A stretch of DNA of 64,000 nt from Allopusillimonas ginsengisoli (GCA_005239165.1 RAPG01000002.1:124001-188000); one strand, 5' to 3'. Positions 1 through 9,240 are shown, numbered from the stretch's first letter. Program-made: numbers and translations. The notes: generated by a model not told the origin, from the letters alone.

Positions 1-2
1 AC

Positions 3-485
3 AATGCCACCAGCAACGAAAAAATCAGCATGACGCTTAACGACTGGTGCTGTCGCATGCTGGCCGAAGACGACGCCCTGCAAATACCCGGCCACATCGT
101 GCGCAGCCTTGGCGACCTGTTCGACTTGCCCACTATTGCCTTGCGGCTGTGGGACCTCAGCAAACTGGGCGACGACAACGAATTTACCCAAGATGTTACC
201 CACGAGATACGCACCTTTGCACGCGATCTGACCGAGCCATATTGCGGTCCGTTCAGTGACCAGGAAGCCGCAGGGTGGCTGGGCATGCCACCCGCCTCAC
301 TGGCCATCACGGCGCTTCGCCCCGCTGCCGGCGGCGAACCTATAGGCCTGCTGGTCATGGGTTCCGACGACCCCGAACGCTTCACCCCCGATATGGGCAC
401 GGCGTTTCTGGAAACCATTAACCAGCTCGCCAGCGCCAGCTTGCTGCGCCTGCAAGGGCCGTCTACACCTGACGCCTGCGCCTGA
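3..485 (+). CDS. DUF484 family protein, C-terminal part (5' truncated by window edge)
   Basis: The frame is already open at the left edge, so the N-terminus lies outside the window; the stop is TGA at 483-485. The visible 160 residues resemble the C-terminal, GAF-like half of the DUF484 family, soluble proteins of unknown function usually a little over 200 residues long. A methionine at position 30 could be mistaken for a start, but the upstream codons are open and the family is longer. It lies directly before xerC, an arrangement known in many beta- and gammaproteobacteria (dapF-DUF484-xerC). The family assignment is by recalled similarity and context; no catalytic residues can be named. Confidence 0.8.
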   Translation, partial: NATSNEKISMTLNDWCCRMLAEDDALQIPGHIVRSLGDLFDLPTIALRLWDLSKLGDDNEFTQDVTHEIRTFARDLTEPYCGPFSDQEAAGWLGMPPASLAITALRPAAGGEPIGLLVMGSDDPERFTPDMGTAFLETINQLASASLLRLQGPSTPDACA

Positions 486-529
486 CACCAGACGCAGGCG
501 GTCTTGCCCGCCCGGCCTCAGAGACCACC

Positions 530-1600
530 ATGCACCCACTGCCCAGCGCCATGGAACACTGGCTTGACCATCTCGAAAGCAACCAGCGGTACTCGCCACA
601 CACCCTGGCGGGCTACCGGCAAGACCTGCATCATCTGATCACCATCCACCCTGACACGCCGCTTGAGCGCGTCACCGAATCGCATATCCGACAAGCCATA
701 GCGCGCCTGCATGCTCAGGGTCACAAGCCACGCAGCATGGCGCGCGCGCTTGCGGCATGGCGTGGCTTTTTTAAATGGTGGGCGCCCAAGGCCAACATGG
801 ATGCCAACCCCGCTGCGGGCGTACGTGCCCCAAAGGCCCCCCGAAGCCTGCCCAAAGCACTGTCAGTGGAACAGGCACAGCTTCTTCTTGATCGACCAGG
901 GCGCCTGCGCGGTCTGGCATCACGCAAGACGGGCACGCCTGGCGAAGAAGCGTCAGAGCCCAAGCCAGCCTCAGCGTCTCAAAAAGGCGTGGCTGCACCT
1001 GCCGCAGAACCCGACGGCGCAAGTTTTTTTGAATCAGACACACCTATTGCCCGTCGCGACCAGGCCATGTTTGAAACCCTTTATTCAAGCGGGCTGCGGC
1101 TGGCCGAGCTGGTGAGTCTGGACCGACAGTATGTGCACCAGGGATCATACACATCGCAAAGCTGGATACAGTTGCGCGAACAGGAAGCCGTCGTGCACGG
1201 TAAAGGCAACAAAACACGCAGCGTACCTTTGGGCAGAAAAGCCATTGAAGCACTGGAAAGCTGGCTAGAAGTGCGCAGCCAGCTGCTAAAAGGCGAACCT
1301 GACAGCGATGCCAGTGCTGCGTTGTTTCTGGGAGCTCGCGGCCAGAGAATTTCACCCCGCGTGGTGCAGCTTCAGCTAAACAAAATGGCCGCGCGCGCAG
1401 GCCTGCCAGTGCATGTGCATCCGCATAGCCTGCGGCACAGCTTTGCCAGCCACATGCTGCAGTCTGCCCAAGACCTGCGTGCCGTACAAGAACTGCTGGG
1501 GCACGCCAATATTTCGACTACCCAGATTTACACACGCCTTGATTTTCAACACTTGGCGCAGGCTTACGACATGGCGCACCCTCGCGCCAAGAAACGCTAA
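530..1600 (+). CDS. xerC: Tyrosine recombinase XerC
   Basis: Site-specific tyrosine recombinase that acts with XerD at dif to resolve chromosome dimers. The full catalytic set is visible: R190 (SSGLRLAELVSLD), K225 (HGKGNKTRSVPLG), H299 and R302 (HPHSLRHSF), H325 (LLGHANIS) and nucleophile Y334. The N-terminal core-binding SAM-like domain spans about residues 5-100. At 356 residues it is about 50 longer than usual XerC (near 300). The excess is one Ala/Pro/Ser/Glu/Lys-rich stretch at about residues 125-170, between the DNA-clamp domain and the catalytic domain. It follows DUF484 by 44 bp and is probably cotranscribed. XerC rather than XerD is chosen from the DUF484 neighbour. Confidence 0.93.
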   Translation: MHPLPSAMEHWLDHLESNQRYSPHTLAGYRQDLHHLITIHPDTPLERVTESHIRQAIARLHAQGHKPRSMARALAAWRGFFKWWAPKANMDANPAAGVRAPKAPRSLPKALSVEQAQLLLDRPGRLRGLASRKTGTPGEEASEPKPASASQKGVAAPAAEPDGASFFESDTPIARRDQAMFETLYSSGLRLAELVSLDRQYVHQGSYTSQSWIQLREQEAVVHGKGNKTRSVPLGRKAIEALESWLEVRSQLLKGEPDSDASAALFLGARGQRISPRVVQLQLNKMAARAGLPVHVHPHSLRHSFASHMLQSAQDLRAVQELLGHANISTTQIYTRLDFQHLAQAYDMAHPRAKKR

Positions 1601-1682
1601 ATACATATGCGGTGTCGCTGCGCAAAACTGCGCACTCAGGCCCTCACACCTCGTAAAAGTGCGAGGCCTGACCCCCACAACA

Positions 1683-2810
1683 TCAGGGCTTGAGCGTTCG
1701 AATAAGGCGGCCTGCATTCCACGAGAACATGCCCAGATACGTACCGGCAGGCTCTCCGGGGCTGGCGAGCGCGTCTGAATACAACGTGCCGCCTCTTTTG
1801 GCGCCGGTTTCTCGTGCAATCTGGTCCATGATTTTATTGCTGCTGATGTTCTCAAAAAAGACACCGGAAACATGGTGTTTTTTTGCATTGTCGATAATAA
1901 GCGCCAGGTCTTTTGCCGAAGGCTCAGCCGCACTGGAGAAGCCCGCTACCGAAATAAACCGTATGCCGTAGGCCTGAGCAAAATACCCGAATGCATCATG
2001 GGTGGTGATGACAGTGCGGCGGTCTTTGGGGATATCTTTGAGTACCGCCTTGATCTCGGCATCAAGCTTTTGCATTCTCTTGATGTATATGTCTGCGCGG
2101 CTGCGATAACTGGCGCTGTTGGCGGGGTCGGCACGCGAAAGCCCCTCGGCAATATTGGTTGCATAAATAATGCCATTGCTAAGGTCTTGCCAGGCGTGAG
2201 GATCTACGTCGCCGGCCGCGTGACTGTGGGCGTGATCATGGGCATGGTCGTGGGCTTTGTCATGGTCATGGGCATGGTTATGGTCGTGACCGCTGGCGTT
2301 GGCGTTGGCGTTGGCATGGTCATGTGCGTGATCGGAATCATGGTCATGCCCGTGGTCAGCATCGTGGGCATGATCACCTGCGCCCAGCACAACCTGATCA
2401 TCACTGTTCAGCAACCTGACCTTTACGCGATCAGAAGCCAGAATCTGCTGGCCTTTGAACCCCGAAGCCTTGATAAGGCGCGGCAGCCACCCTTCGAAGT
2501 CCAGACCATTGAGCACCAGCACCTGTGCGTTGGCAAGCGCCAGCACGTCTTTGGGCGCAGGCTCAAACGTATGGGCATCACCCCCAGGCCCCACGATGGT
2601 GGACAAGGCAACATGCTCGCCACCGATTTCGCTGACCATGTCACCCAGTATGGAAAAGCTGGCAACCACGCGCAGCGGCTCAGCGGCACTTTTTTTGGGC
2701 TGCGCGGCAGAGGGAGACATGCTGAATACAAACAGGCCCGCCGACAAGAGGCCAGCGAGCAAGGCGCGATAAGAGTTGAACACGACACGTAATGATGAGA
2801 TGGCAAGCAT
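1683..2810 (-). CDS. znuA: Zinc ABC transporter substrate-binding protein ZnuA
   Basis: Periplasmic cluster A-I metal-binding protein that delivers zinc to ZnuB. An N-terminal signal peptide (hydrophobic stretch about 16-31, cleavage near SAAQ) is followed by two lobes. Probable metal ligands are H80 (GGDAHTFEP), H205 (DPHAWQD), H271 (THDAFGY) and D346. Between residues 147 and 197 lies a long loop very rich in His and Asp, typical of zinc rather than manganese binders. The gene starts 5 bp after znuB ends and is last in the znuC-znuB-znuA operon on the minus strand, facing xerC convergently. A manganese role is possible for the family, but the His loop and the Zur context argue for zinc. Confidence 0.93.
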   Translation of the reverse strand: MLAISSLRVVFNSYRALLAGLLSAGLFVFSMSPSAAQPKKSAAEPLRVVASFSILGDMVSEIGGEHVALSTIVGPGGDAHTFEPAPKDVLALANAQVLVLNGLDFEGWLPRLIKASGFKGQQILASDRVKVRLLNSDDQVVLGAGDHAHDADHGHDHDSDHAHDHANANANASGHDHNHAHDHDKAHDHAHDHAHSHAAGDVDPHAWQDLSNGIIYATNIAEGLSRADPANSASYRSRADIYIKRMQKLDAEIKAVLKDIPKDRRTVITTHDAFGYFAQAYGIRFISVAGFSSAAEPSAKDLALIIDNAKKHHVSGVFFENISSNKIMDQIARETGAKRGGTLYSDALASPGEPAGTYLGMFSWNAGRLIRTLKP

Positions 2811-2815
2811 GATGT

Positions 2816-3712
2816 TTACTCCGGAATACGAGCGAGACGCTGACGACGATCACGTGCCTGACGCGCCGCCCGAAACAGCCCCCCTTGGGGGCCGAGACAA
2901 ACCGATAAAAAATAGACACAGCCTGCAGCCAGAATTATGGCAGGAGAAGCAGGTACATTGACATGGTACGAACAGAGTAGGCCAGCGTATGAAGACAGTG
3001 CGCCAAACGCTGCTGCCAGCACCATTTGACGGCCCACCGTGCCCACCCAGAACCGGGCAGCCGTGGCGGGCAGCATCATGATGCCCACAACCATAAGCGT
3101 GCCGAGCACCTGAAACCCCGACACCATGGTAAGTACCAGCAGCACCAGAAACACCATGTGTATAACCGTGCCGGCAGCCCCCTGACCACGAAGAAACTGA
3201 GGGTCGAGACATTCAAGCACAAGCGGGCGGAAAATAATAGCCAGGCTGATAAGCGTAATACTTGCGGCTGATGTCACCAACAGCAAAGCGCTGTCATCAA
3301 GCCCCAGCACGGTGCCGAACAACACGTGGATGAGGTCCATGTTGGACCCTCTGAGCGATACCAGCAACACCCCCAGGCCCAGCGACACCAGATAAAAGGC
3401 GGCGAAGCTGGCGTCTTCGCGCTGCGGCGTCCAGCGGGACACCGCACCTGCCAGCAATGCAACCACAAGCCCTGTCACCATGCCGCCTATGGTCATGGCG
3501 GTAAGTGAAAGCCCTGCCGTGAGAAAACCAACCGCCACACCCGGAAGTATGGCGTGGGCCATGGCGTCGCCCATGAGACTGAGACGACGCAGCACCAGAA
3601 ACACCCCCATGGGGCCGGCGGCAAAAGACAGTGCAAACGCGCCCGCCAGCGCCCGACGCATAAAGTCGTACTCAAGAAAGGGCTGGATCAGAAAGTGGAA
3701 TAGCCACATCAC
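2816..3712 (-). CDS. znuB: Zinc ABC transporter permease ZnuB
   Basis: Integral inner-membrane permease of the ABC-3 family (298 residues) with eight or so hydrophobic helices, through which zinc delivered by ZnuA passes. The opening segment (FMRRALAGAFALSFAAGP, then VFLVLRRLSLMGDAMAHAIL) is highly typical: the conserved LRRxSLxGDAxAHAxLPG cytoplasmic loop contacts the ATPase. Its ATG overlaps the znuC stop codon by 4 bp (ATGA), indicating translational coupling, and znuA follows after 5 bp. Nothing looks truncated. Confidence 0.93.
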   Translation of the reverse strand: MMWLFHFLIQPFLEYDFMRRALAGAFALSFAAGPMGVFLVLRRLSLMGDAMAHAILPGVAVGFLTAGLSLTAMTIGGMVTGLVVALLAGAVSRWTPQREDASFAAFYLVSLGLGVLLVSLRGSNMDLIHVLFGTVLGLDDSALLLVTSAASITLISLAIIFRPLVLECLDPQFLRGQGAAGTVIHMVFLVLLVLTMVSGFQVLGTLMVVGIMMLPATAARFWVGTVGRQMVLAAAFGALSSYAGLLCSYHVNVPASPAIILAAGCVYFLSVCLGPQGGLFRAARQARDRRQRLARIPE

Positions 3713-4419
3713 AGGAAGTCTCCTGCACAGAGATGCCGCGCCAGGTGCATGTTTTCAGTGGTGAGCACGTCAGGCGTAGGCCCCCAGGCTACCGCCTGCC
3801 CGGCCAGCAGAAGGGCTTGCGGAAAGTGGCTGCGCACCAGTTCGAGGTCGTGCAGAACCGCGATAACCGTACGCCCCTCGCGGTGCCAGTTGCTGATGAT
3901 GGCGACAAGGTCGTCGGTAGTGGCACGATCGACGGCGGCGAAAGGCTCATCGAGCACCAGAGTATCGGCGTCATGCAGCATAAGCCTGGCAAACAGGGCG
4001 CGCTGCAACTGACCGCCCGACAGTGTGCCAATAATGCGCTGGGCGAAATCAGCCAGACCCACGGTATTAAGGGCCTGTTGAATACTGTCGTGCTCGGACC
4101 GGCCGAAACGCCGCCACGAGCCTACACGCGGCCATGACCCCATGGCCACCAGATCGTAAACGGTAACGGGAAAACTGCGATCAAGCTCAGAAAGCTGTGG
4201 CAGGCACGCAATGCGTGCGCCGCTGCCCAGCCGGATATGGCCACGCAAAGGGCTGATGAGACCAGCAATGCCCTTGACCAGCGTAGACTTGCCTGCGCCG
4301 TTTGGGCCAACAACGGCCGTGAGGGAACCTTGCTTAAAGCTGCCCGATACATCACGCACCGCCACGCGGCCGCCCCACCCCAGCGAAACCTGATCAAACT
4401 CGATAACGGGTGTAGTCAT
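3709..4419 (-). CDS. znuC: Zinc ABC transporter ATP-binding protein ZnuC
   Basis: Cytoplasmic ATPase powering zinc import (236 residues). Walker A GPNGAGKST, the signature LSGGQLQRALFARLM and Walker B DTLVLDEPF are all present. The frame is open for another 74 codons upstream, but that part has no ABC similarity and covers the operator, so I start at the ATG at 4419 (M-T-T-P-V-I-E-F-D). It is first in the znuCBA operon and overlaps znuB by 4 bp. The untranslated leader runs about 190 bp up to the Zur-type palindrome shared with the divergent zur gene, so zinc-dependent repression is expected. Confidence 0.92.
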   Translation of the reverse strand: MTTPVIEFDQVSLGWGGRVAVRDVSGSFKQGSLTAVVGPNGAGKSTLVKGIAGLISPLRGHIRLGSGARIACLPQLSELDRSFPVTVYDLVAMGSWPRVGSWRRFGRSEHDSIQQALNTVGLADFAQRIIGTLSGGQLQRALFARLMLHDADTLVLDEPFAAVDRATTDDLVAIISNWHREGRTVIAVLHDLELVRSHFPQALLLAGQAVAWGPTPDVLTTENMHLARHLCAGDFL

Positions 4420-4606
4420 TACGCTTACCACCACCCCATGGCCCAGCCCGCCATAAGCCACAAAAATGCAACGGCTACCGATACGCGGGCGGCGCGCTGC
4501 CACCAGGAAGACAGTAAGGCCGAGCCGCGGTAGGGCCGGGAAGAACGGAAAGCGGGTTTTATGGTTGGCAGCATGGACAAATTGAGCAGGGGATAGGCGT
4601 ATACGT

Positions 4607-4627
4607 GTTATGTTATAACATGATAAC
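4607..4627. promoter_or_regulatory. Zur operator between znuCBA and zur
   Basis: A near-perfect palindrome with the exact 12-bp core ATGTTATAACAT at 4610-4621, extended on both sides by GTT and AAC. This closely matches the known proteobacterial Zur box, whose core is the same ATGTTATA-type dyad. It lies in the divergent region between znuC (start 4419) and zur (start 4706) and could repress the zinc importer and autoregulate zur. Assignment is by motif resemblance and location; binding has not been shown. Confidence 0.85.
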
Positions 4628-4705
4628 GGTGCATACCGCACCCCGCGCGCACCACGCTGGTATCATTAAGCTTCGACATTTTCCCGGCAACTTACGGGTC
4701 TTATC

Positions 4706-5185
4706 ATGGCCGCAACACATTCGACATCACCGCCTGCTCTTGCCGCGCAGCTGCGCACAGCCGAATCTCTGTGCGCCCAGCGCGGCAAGCGGCTTACTCC
4801 CATCCGCCGCAAAGTACTCGAAATCCTGCTAACCGAACACCGCAGCGTAAAGGCATACGAGCTTCTCGACCTCATTCGCGACGTACAGCCCGGTGCAGCG
4901 CCACCTACGGTCTACCGGGCGCTTGACTTCCTGGTTGAAGAAGGCCTGGTTCACCGGCTTGACGCCATCAACGCGTGGGCCGCATGCATGGACGCCGCTG
5001 GCGAGCCCCACGACTTGCTGGTCGTCTGTACCCAGTGCGGGGCCGTCGCCGAGCTCAGCGACCCCGCGCTCACCCGCATTCTCCAAGAACGCGTCGCCGA
5101 GGCTGGTTTTTACCTGTCTGAGCACGAAACCGAATTGCGGGCCCTGTGCGGCAAGTGCCGCAAGCACGAAACACACGCACACTGA
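4706..5185 (+). CDS. zur: Fur-family zinc uptake regulator Zur
   Basis: Zinc-sensing repressor of the Fur family, 159 residues. An N-terminal winged helix (LTPIRRKVLEILL, then PPTVYRALDFLVEEGLVHRL) is followed by a dimerisation domain with the two structural CxxC pairs (CTQC and CGKC) and the HDLLVVCTQCG segment typical of Zur rather than Fur. The C-terminus ends HETHAH, adding possible ligands. It diverges from znuCBA with the Zur-type palindrome about 80 bp upstream of its start. Function is inferred from fold, cysteine pairs and neighbours. Confidence 0.92.
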   Translation: MAATHSTSPPALAAQLRTAESLCAQRGKRLTPIRRKVLEILLTEHRSVKAYELLDLIRDVQPGAAPPTVYRALDFLVEEGLVHRLDAINAWAACMDAAGEPHDLLVVCTQCGAVAELSDPALTRILQERVAEAGFYLSEHETELRALCGKCRKHETHAH

Positions 5186-5356
5186 TAGCTGGCATAATCA
5201 ACACCGCTTGCACATATATGTTTGCGGCATTTGCCCTATTACCCAAGCTGTGCTGTAATCGCACGTTAATGTTTTTTTGCGCGGTCCGACACACGGCATG
5301 GCCGCTGGCTGCTGCCTTGGCGGTCTGTGTACCTGACGCGCTATGCGAGGCATACC

Positions 5357-6472
5357 ATGAACACCGCTACCCCAAACAAAATGGTACCGGTTACCGTACT
5401 GACAGGCTTTCTGGGTGCTGGTAAAACCACCCTGTTAAAACGCATTCTGTCTGAATACCACGGTCGGCGCATCGCCGTTATCGAAAATGAATTCGGCCCT
5501 GAAAACATCGATAACGACCTGCTTGTAACAGATACCGAAGAAGAAATCGTCGAGCTTAGCAACGGTTGCGTGTGCTGCACCGTGCGCGGCGATCTCATGC
5601 GCACCCTGAACGAGCTGCGCGTCAAGCGCCAGTCGGGTCAGCTGAATTTTGAGCGTGTCATCATCGAAACCACCGGCATGGCCAACCCTGGTCCGGTGTG
5701 CCAAACCTTCTTCATGGATGACGAAATCGCCGCCTACTACCGGCTTGATGCAGTCATTACTGTTGTAGATGCCAAACACGGCATGGAAACCCTAGACCGC
5801 CAAGAAGAAGCGCAAAGGCAGGCGGGCTTTGCCGATCGCATTCTCGTTTCAAAGAAAGACCTGGTCAACGAGGCCGATTACCAGGCACTGCGCTCCAGGC
5901 TGCTGCACATTAATCCGCGTGCAACCATTACGCCGGTAAATTTCGGTGAAACCGACCTGTCGGCGCTACTGGATGTCAGCGGCTTTAATCTGAACACCAT
6001 TCTCGACATCGACCCCGACTTTCTGGCCGATGAACACCCCAACGCAGCCCATGATCATGAACATCACCATGACCATGATCATGCTCACGAGCACGAGCAC
6101 GAACACGACCATGAAGGCGATTGCGGCCCCAGTTGCGGCCACACCCATCATGATCATCACCATGCGCACCACGACGATCAAATCGGCGCATTTGTATTTC
6201 GTTCCAACAAAGCCTTCGACCCGGAGCGGCTCGAAGAATTTCTGGGCGGTATCGTACAGGTGTACGGCCCCGACCTGCTCCGCTACAAAGGTATTCTCTA
6301 CCTCAAAGGTATCAACCGCCGAATGCTCTTCCAGGGTGTGCACATGATGATGGGCGCAGAACCTGGAAAACCCTGGTTATCCAGTGAAAAACCCAATACC
6401 AAAATGGTATTCATAGGTCGTAAACTGCCTCAGGAGATTTTCACCCGGGGCCTGGAACAATGCTTGGTCTGA
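5357..6472 (+). CDS. CobW/COG0523-type metallochaperone GTPase
   Basis: G3E-family P-loop GTPase (371 residues) likely to handle zinc under limitation. Walker A GFLGAGKTT is at residues 17-25, the metal-binding CVCC motif at 71-74 and a base-recognition SKKD motif in the middle. A linker of about 55 residues (roughly 228-283) is dominated by His, Asp and Glu, followed by the CobW C-terminal domain. Start: an ATG ten codons upstream (5327) is possible, but the ATG at 5357 begins right before the conserved VPVTVLTGFLG strand and has GCGAGG upstream. It lies 171 bp after zur. I see no Zur palindrome in that gap, so zinc regulation would depend on read-through from the zur promoter. Confidence 0.88.
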   Translation: MNTATPNKMVPVTVLTGFLGAGKTTLLKRILSEYHGRRIAVIENEFGPENIDNDLLVTDTEEEIVELSNGCVCCTVRGDLMRTLNELRVKRQSGQLNFERVIIETTGMANPGPVCQTFFMDDEIAAYYRLDAVITVVDAKHGMETLDRQEEAQRQAGFADRILVSKKDLVNEADYQALRSRLLHINPRATITPVNFGETDLSALLDVSGFNLNTILDIDPDFLADEHPNAAHDHEHHHDHDHAHEHEHEHDHEGDCGPSCGHTHHDHHHAHHDDQIGAFVFRSNKAFDPERLEEFLGGIVQVYGPDLLRYKGILYLKGINRRMLFQGVHMMMGAEPGKPWLSSEKPNTKMVFIGRKLPQEIFTRGLEQCLV

Positions 6473-6545
6473 TTTCGAACCACATCGCCCTGTAAACACA
6501 CGGCACACGGTTCAATGTACCAACACTAGAAAAAGAGGACACATC

Positions 6546-6986
6546 ATGGCAAGCAAAACAGCCGCCGCAAAAAATCAAGGTTTGCTGACAGAGAAAGAGC
6601 TGCTGGCAATGCCTGAAGCCGATTACATGAATGCCGCTCAACTGGCCTTTTTCCGTAATCGTCTTAAAGAGCTTGAACAGGAAATCCTGAACAACGCTGA
6701 CGCGACCACATCAAACCTGCGCGAGACACAATACGTACCTGATCCGGCCGACCGGGCCACCATCGAAGAAGAGCACGCACTAGAGCTTCGCACCCGCGAC
6801 CGCGAACGCAAACTCCTCAAAAAAGTACAGCAATCCATTGCACTCATCGATTCCGGCGAGTACGGCTGGTGCGAAGAAACCGGTGAACCCATAGGCATTG
6901 CCCGCCTGCTGGCACGCCCCACCGCCACGCTGTCGCTCGAAGCCCAAGAACGCCGCGAAATGCGTCAAAAGCTTTACGGCGACTGA
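6546..6986 (+). CDS. dksA: RNA polymerase-binding transcription factor DksA (zinc-finger-less form)
   Basis: DksA/TraR-family protein (146 residues) that enters the RNA polymerase secondary channel and works with ppGpp. The coiled coil occupies about residues 30-105, with the tip region near YVPDPADRA. The globular domain reads GWCEETGEPIGIARLLARPTA, so only one of the four zinc-binding cysteines of E. coli DksA remains; the following positions are T, S and A. This cysteine-poor form is common in alpha- and betaproteobacteria and should work without zinc. Start ATG at 6546 is preceded by AGAGGAC. It follows the CobW-type gene by 73 bp and precedes hslVU. Confidence 0.9.
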   Translation: MASKTAAAKNQGLLTEKELLAMPEADYMNAAQLAFFRNRLKELEQEILNNADATTSNLRETQYVPDPADRATIEEEHALELRTRDRERKLLKKVQQSIALIDSGEYGWCEETGEPIGIARLLARPTATLSLEAQERREMRQKLYGD

Positions 6987-7000
6987 AAACAGCCCCACAA

Positions 7001-7038
7001 ACAGCTGCTGCCTGCCCCGTGGATCGGGCGGCAGCTGT
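7001..7038 (+). terminator. Strong hairpin between dksA and hslV
   Basis: Outer arms ACAGCTGC (7001-7008) and GCAGCTGT (7031-7038) pair perfectly, and further GC pairs form inside (TGCC/GGGC region) around a loop near CGTGGATC. It begins 14 bp after the dksA stop. No T-run follows directly (TAATAAACC), so it may be a weak terminator or an mRNA-stabilising stem rather than a classical intrinsic terminator. Confidence 0.45.
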
Positions 7039-7108
7039 GTAATAAACCTGCTTTCTCTTGAATTTCGGGCTTGCGGCCCCATGTGCTAAATTCAAAAGGA
7101 AGAAATCC

Positions 7109-7645
7109 ATGGAACAATTTCACGCAACAACCATTATTTGTGTGCGACGCGGCAACGATGTCGCTCTGGCCGGAGATGGCCAGGTCACCTTGGGCAACAT
7201 AGTCATCAAGGGCACCGCACGCAAAATACGCAAACTTTACAACGATAAGGTGCTGGCAGGCTTTGCCGGCGCCACAGCTGACGCCTTCACACTGCAAGAG
7301 CGTTTCGAAGCCAAGCTCGAAAAACACCAGGGCAATCTTATGCGCTCGGCGGTCGAGCTCACCAAAGACTGGCGCACCGACCGCATGCTGCGTCGCCTCG
7401 AAGCCATGCTAATCGTTGCCGACAAAGACCACACACTTGTGCTTACCGGTAACGGCGATGTGCTCGAGCCCGAACACGGCGTTGCCGCCATTGGTTCTGG
7501 CGGCGCCTATGCCCAGGCTGCCGCCCTGGCCCTTTTGTCCAATACCGAGCTGACCCCCTCAGAGATCGTCAAAAAATCGCTCGAAATTGCCGGTGATCTG
7601 TGCATCTACACCAATCAAAATCACATTGTCGAGACGCTGGTCTGA
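7109..7645 (+). CDS. hslV: ATP-dependent protease peptidase subunit HslV
   Basis: Proteasome-like threonine peptidase forming the HslVU (ClpQY) protease. The protein begins [15 protein letters not shown]; the Thr-Thr pair at 7-8 aligns with the mature N-terminus of E. coli HslV, so a six-residue leader must be removed, as in Bordetella-type proteins. GDGQVTLGN and [11 protein letters not shown] are conserved. The frame opens 17 codons upstream, but the ATG at 7109 has AAAAGGAAG directly before it and begins at the conserved start. Length 178 residues is normal. hslU follows after 51 bp. Confidence 0.96.
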   Translation: MEQFHATTIICVRRGNDVALAGDGQVTLGNIVIKGTARKIRKLYNDKVLAGFAGATADAFTLQERFEAKLEKHQGNLMRSAVELTKDWRTDRMLRRLEAMLIVADKDHTLVLTGNGDVLEPEHGVAAIGSGGAYAQAAALALLSNTELTPSEIVKKSLEIAGDLCIYTNQNHIVETLV

Positions 7646-7696
7646 TTACAGACCCGTACGGCTGCGCTCCCTAACAACCGTTTTCAGACTCCTACT

Positions 7697-9028
7697 ATGT
7701 CCGCTACCAACATGACTCCCGGAGAAATCGTCTCCGAGCTCGACAAAAACATTGTCGGGCAAGATCGCGCCAAGCGCTCGGTGGCCGTTGCACTGCGCAA
7801 CCGCTGGCGTCGCCAGCAGGTACCCGAGCCCTTGCGCAATGAAATCGTGCCCAAAAACATCCTCATGATAGGGCCCACCGGCGTTGGCAAAACAGAAATC
7901 GCCCGCCGTCTGGCCAAGCTGGCCAATGCGCCCTTCATCAAAATCGAGGCCACCAAGTTCACCGAAGTCGGTTATGTGGGCCGCGACGTTGACACCATTA
8001 TTCGCGACCTGGTCGAAATCTCAGTCAAGCAAACCCGCGACGTCGAAATGCGACGGGTGCGCACGCAAGCTGAAGACGCCGCCGAAGACCGCATTCTTGA
8101 CGTCCTGATCCCGCCCCCGCGCACTGCGCACGGCGAGCCCGACCGCGAAGAAAACAGCGCCCGTCAAACTTTTCGCAAGCGCCTGCGCGAAGGCACGCTT
8201 GATGACACCCTCATCGAGATCGAAGTCGCCCAAATGGCGCCCCAAATGGAAATCATGGCGCCTCCCGGCATGGAAGAGATGACCGAGCAATTGCGCGGCA
8301 TGTTTGCCGGTCTGGGCAGCGACAAGAAAAAGCCCAAGAAAATGACGGTAAAAGAAGCCTTCAAGCTGCTTACCGAAGAAGAGGCGAGCAAACGCGTCAA
8401 CGAAGAAGACTTGCGCACTGCCGCGGTCACCAACGCAGAACAAAACGGCATTGTGTTTCTTGACGAAATCGACAAAATCGCTACACGTCAGGAACAGTCT
8501 GGCGGCGATGTATCACGCCAGGGTGTACAGCGCGACCTGCTGCCACTTGTCGAGGGCACTACCGTCAACACCAAGTACGGCGTCGTACGCACTGACCACA
8601 TACTGTTTATTGCATCTGGCGCGTTCCATCTTTCTCGCCCGTCAGACCTCATTCCTGAACTGCAAGGGCGTTTTCCCATACGCGTTGAGCTCGATTCACT
8701 GACGGCGCAAGACTTTGTACGCATTCTTTGCGACACCGATGCCTCGCTCACCAAACAGTATTGCGCGCTGCTGGCCACCGAAGAGGTCACACTCGACTTT
8801 ACCGACGAAGGCATACAACGTCTGGCCGAGCTCGCTTTCGATGTCAATGAGCGCACTGAAAACATCGGTGCTCGCCGTTTGTACACCGTCATGGAAAAGC
8901 TGCTTGAAGACCTGTCATTCGAGGCCAGTGCCCCCGGCAGCAGAACCGTCGTCATTGACGGCAGCTATGTTGACTCAAAACTGGAAGAAGCAGCAGCCAG
9001 CGAAGATCTCGCGCGCTACGTGCTGTAA
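7697..9028 (+). CDS. hslU: ATP-dependent protease ATPase subunit HslU
   Basis: AAA+ unfoldase that feeds substrates to HslV, 443 residues, standard length. Walker A GPTGVGKT lies at residues 59-66, Walker B near [11 protein letters not shown], and the sensor/arginine-finger region near [17 protein letters not shown]. The intermediate domain (about 110-230) is present, with the family-typical PPPR stretch. The C-terminus ends LARYVL, the tail that inserts into HslV. It is cotranscribed with hslV and followed by a good inverted repeat. Confidence 0.97.
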   Translation: MSATNMTPGEIVSELDKNIVGQDRAKRSVAVALRNRWRRQQVPEPLRNEIVPKNILMIGPTGVGKTEIARRLAKLANAPFIKIEATKFTEVGYVGRDVDTIIRDLVEISVKQTRDVEMRRVRTQAEDAAEDRILDVLIPPPRTAHGEPDREENSARQTFRKRLREGTLDDTLIEIEVAQMAPQMEIMAPPGMEEMTEQLRGMFAGLGSDKKKPKKMTVKEAFKLLTEEEASKRVNEEDLRTAAVTNAEQNGIVFLDEIDKIATRQEQSGGDVSRQGVQRDLLPLVEGTTVNTKYGVVRTDHILFIASGAFHLSRPSDLIPELQGRFPIRVELDSLTAQDFVRILCDTDASLTKQYCALLATEEVTLDFTDEGIQRLAELAFDVNERTENIGARRLYTVMEKLLEDLSFEASAPGSRTVVIDGSYVDSKLEEAAASEDLARYVL

Positions 9029-9094
9029 ACCGCTGCGCAGCGGGCGCCACGACGATTTGCTCGTGGCGCTCAGCAACAAAGCACCCCCGCCGTA

Positions 9095-9144
9095 AAACAA
9101 CACCCCAAAGGTTGGATTGATCTCCAGCGTTTGGGGTGTTGTTT
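9095..9144. terminator. Inverted repeat after hslU (probable terminator)
   Basis: Perfect 15-bp arms at 9095-9109 and 9130-9144 (AAACAACACCCCAAA and its complement) around a 20-nt loop. Read on the plus strand it ends in GTTTATG, a weak T-tract; read on the minus strand it ends in TTTTAC. It may therefore stop transcription from hslU and also from the converging minus-strand gene at 9539. Confidence 0.65.
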
Positions 9145-9240
9145 ATGACGAATCACAATTAGGTTTCAGATGCGCTGTTCATTGCCACTGGCTCATTGCA
9201 CAATCGCCCGTTAAGCAGTCGCTTGAACGGCGTTCAGGGC

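Noticed and set aside
1620..1666. Terminator between xerC and znuA
   Set aside because: Two short stems (GCGCA/TGCGC and CCTCG/CGAGG) are present but lack T-tracts on either strand.
1872..2792. Long plus-strand open frame opposite znuA
   Set aside because: A shadow of the His/Asp-rich znuA codons; its Val/Met/Gly-rich repeats are the antisense of CAT/GAC/CAC codons.
5186..5356. Second Zur box before the CobW-type gene
   Set aside because: No TGTTATAACA-like palindrome was found in this gap on either strand.
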